From Micropterus salmoides (Eukaryota > Chordata > Actinopteri > Centrarchiformes > Centrarchidae), in contig NW_024040707.1 of NCBI RefSeq assembly GCF_014851395.1, forward strand, positions 12,188,187-12,252,186: a stretch of 64,000 nt of DNA, read 5' to 3'. Below are positions 63,020 to 64,000 of this stretch, piece by piece. The position numbers were made by a program, and so were the translations under genes. Position 1 is the first letter of the stretch; every line of letters begins with the position of its first letter. Under the pieces are notes generated by a model that had not been told where the DNA came from, made no database searches, and was given only the letters and a program-made list of their open reading frames with translations.

Positions 63020-64000
63020 GTGAGCAGCCATTACAAACATCTGTCTCTGCAGGCCTCCACAGTTTGTGACATGGTCTTATGAAATAATCACAATTTGATC
63101 TGTCCAGGCCACAGTCACAGTCAGATATCCCCCTATGTTTCTTGTCTCTCTGTACTGTGACTGTAATGTACAAAATGTACTGTAATTAAGGCAAAATACT
63201 GAAAGATAATTATTAATTTCTGGGTTGCAACCTACTGTGTAGTTGCTTGATATTCAGACATTGTTAAATATATGTTCATTAAAAGTAAATTAAATAGGGT
63301 TGGAGAGATACACGGCTGCAATGACTGGTTGATCATTTTTTTAGATAGTTGAAAAAATCTAATCAATTAATCATTTAAAGCTAGAGTGTGGAACTTTTTT
63401 CTGTTTTATTCAAGCCCTTGCTTGATCTTCACACAATGAGGTTCACACAATTCTGATTAAGCCTTTCACCGCAAGGTTAATCTCTTTGTATTTCGCAGTA
63501 TACTTTGAGTTTTTAAATCTGGTGTCGATGACGACATTAGTGATGTTTTATGCCAAGCAACAATGTTTGGTTTGCCAGAGCTGAAGGGGGGAGCAACGCT
63601 GCAGAATTCTTAAGCAAAAATTACAAACATTTGCTCAGGTTCTCAAATGTTCTTACATGATAGTTAATTGAATATGTTTTGCTTTTGGACTGTTTGTCGG
63701 ACAAAACAAGACATTTGATGATATCACGTTGTGCTCTAGGATACTGTGATGTGCATTTTTCACTGTTTTCTGTTGTTTTGTAAACTAAACGATCAATTGA
63801 ATAATTAAGAAACAACTCTGCAGCTGAAATGATAATAAATGAAAATATGCATCATTTACAGAAAATATTTATTAGTTACAGCCCTAGATAGCTATCGTGA
63901 TGTCTTCTGTAAGCCACTGGGACATGAGACTTTAAGATCTAAGAACAGTAAAGCTTGAGAAACACTGATTTTAAACATCTGTAGTCTTTGTTGCTGCACA
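63020..64000 (+). other. tcfl5: TCFL5 intron (to window end)
   Basis: The donor GTGAGC starts this intron and no acceptor with bHLH continuation is seen before the window ends. The stretch from about 63376 (AAAGCTAGAGTGTGGAACTT) has the look of a teleost DNA repeat, but its ends were not identified. Confidence 0.5.

Overview
The window is vertebrate, almost certainly teleost, genomic DNA. It has short exons with GT-AG introns, tRNA-derived SINEs, Tc1-like and hAT-like elements, long (TA)n and (TG)n microsatellites, and AACGTTA-rich gene-proximal DNA of the kind common in spiny-rayed fishes. No prokaryotic, viral or CRISPR system was found. Four protein-coding genes and one tRNA gene can be supported.

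Layout: (1) 649-1935, minus strand: the first three coding exons of a TRAM1-like ER translocation protein, running off the left edge. (2) 1936-6353: intergenic DNA with a decayed Tc1-like element, a tRNA-derived SINE and an intact tRNA-Lys(CTT) gene. (3) 6354-24245, plus strand: ZMYND8, complete in 20 coding exons whose phases all join to 1167 aa (PHD, bromodomain, PWWP, coiled coil, MYND). A Tc1-like element and a TTAA-flanked MITE sit in its introns. (4) 25.4-58.6 kb, plus strand: DIDO1, complete in 15 coding exons joining to 3991 aa (PHD, TFIIS central domain, SPOC, giant last exon). One intron is 16.6 kb long and repeat-rich. The last exon carries an expanded 27-residue coding minisatellite. 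(5) 61622-63019 and beyond, plus strand: TCFL5, first four coding exons, cut just inside the bHLH basic region by the right edge.

The three plus-strand genes lie head to tail and all encode nuclear chromatin or transcription proteins. ZMYND8 and DIDO1 are histone-mark readers and TCFL5 is a bHLH factor. The ZMYND8 poly(A) signals lie only about 0.1-0.3 kb before the presumed DIDO1 first exon. DIDO1-TCFL5 adjacency matches human 20q13.33; direct ZMYND8-DIDO1 adjacency does not match human gene order.

Nothing in the window amounts to a wholly new biological system. The most interesting signals are: a near-identical inverted duplication linking the DIDO1 first-exon junction to a ZMYND8 intron, where a large TA microsatellite has grown inside one copy; the 18-unit, 27-aa repeat in DIDO1; a CTD-like SPASP repeat and an RG run in DIDO1; and a GC-AG intron in the middle of the SPOC domain. 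Exon boundaries were read by eye from splice consensus, frame continuity and remembered protein families. UTR and promoter limits are approximate.
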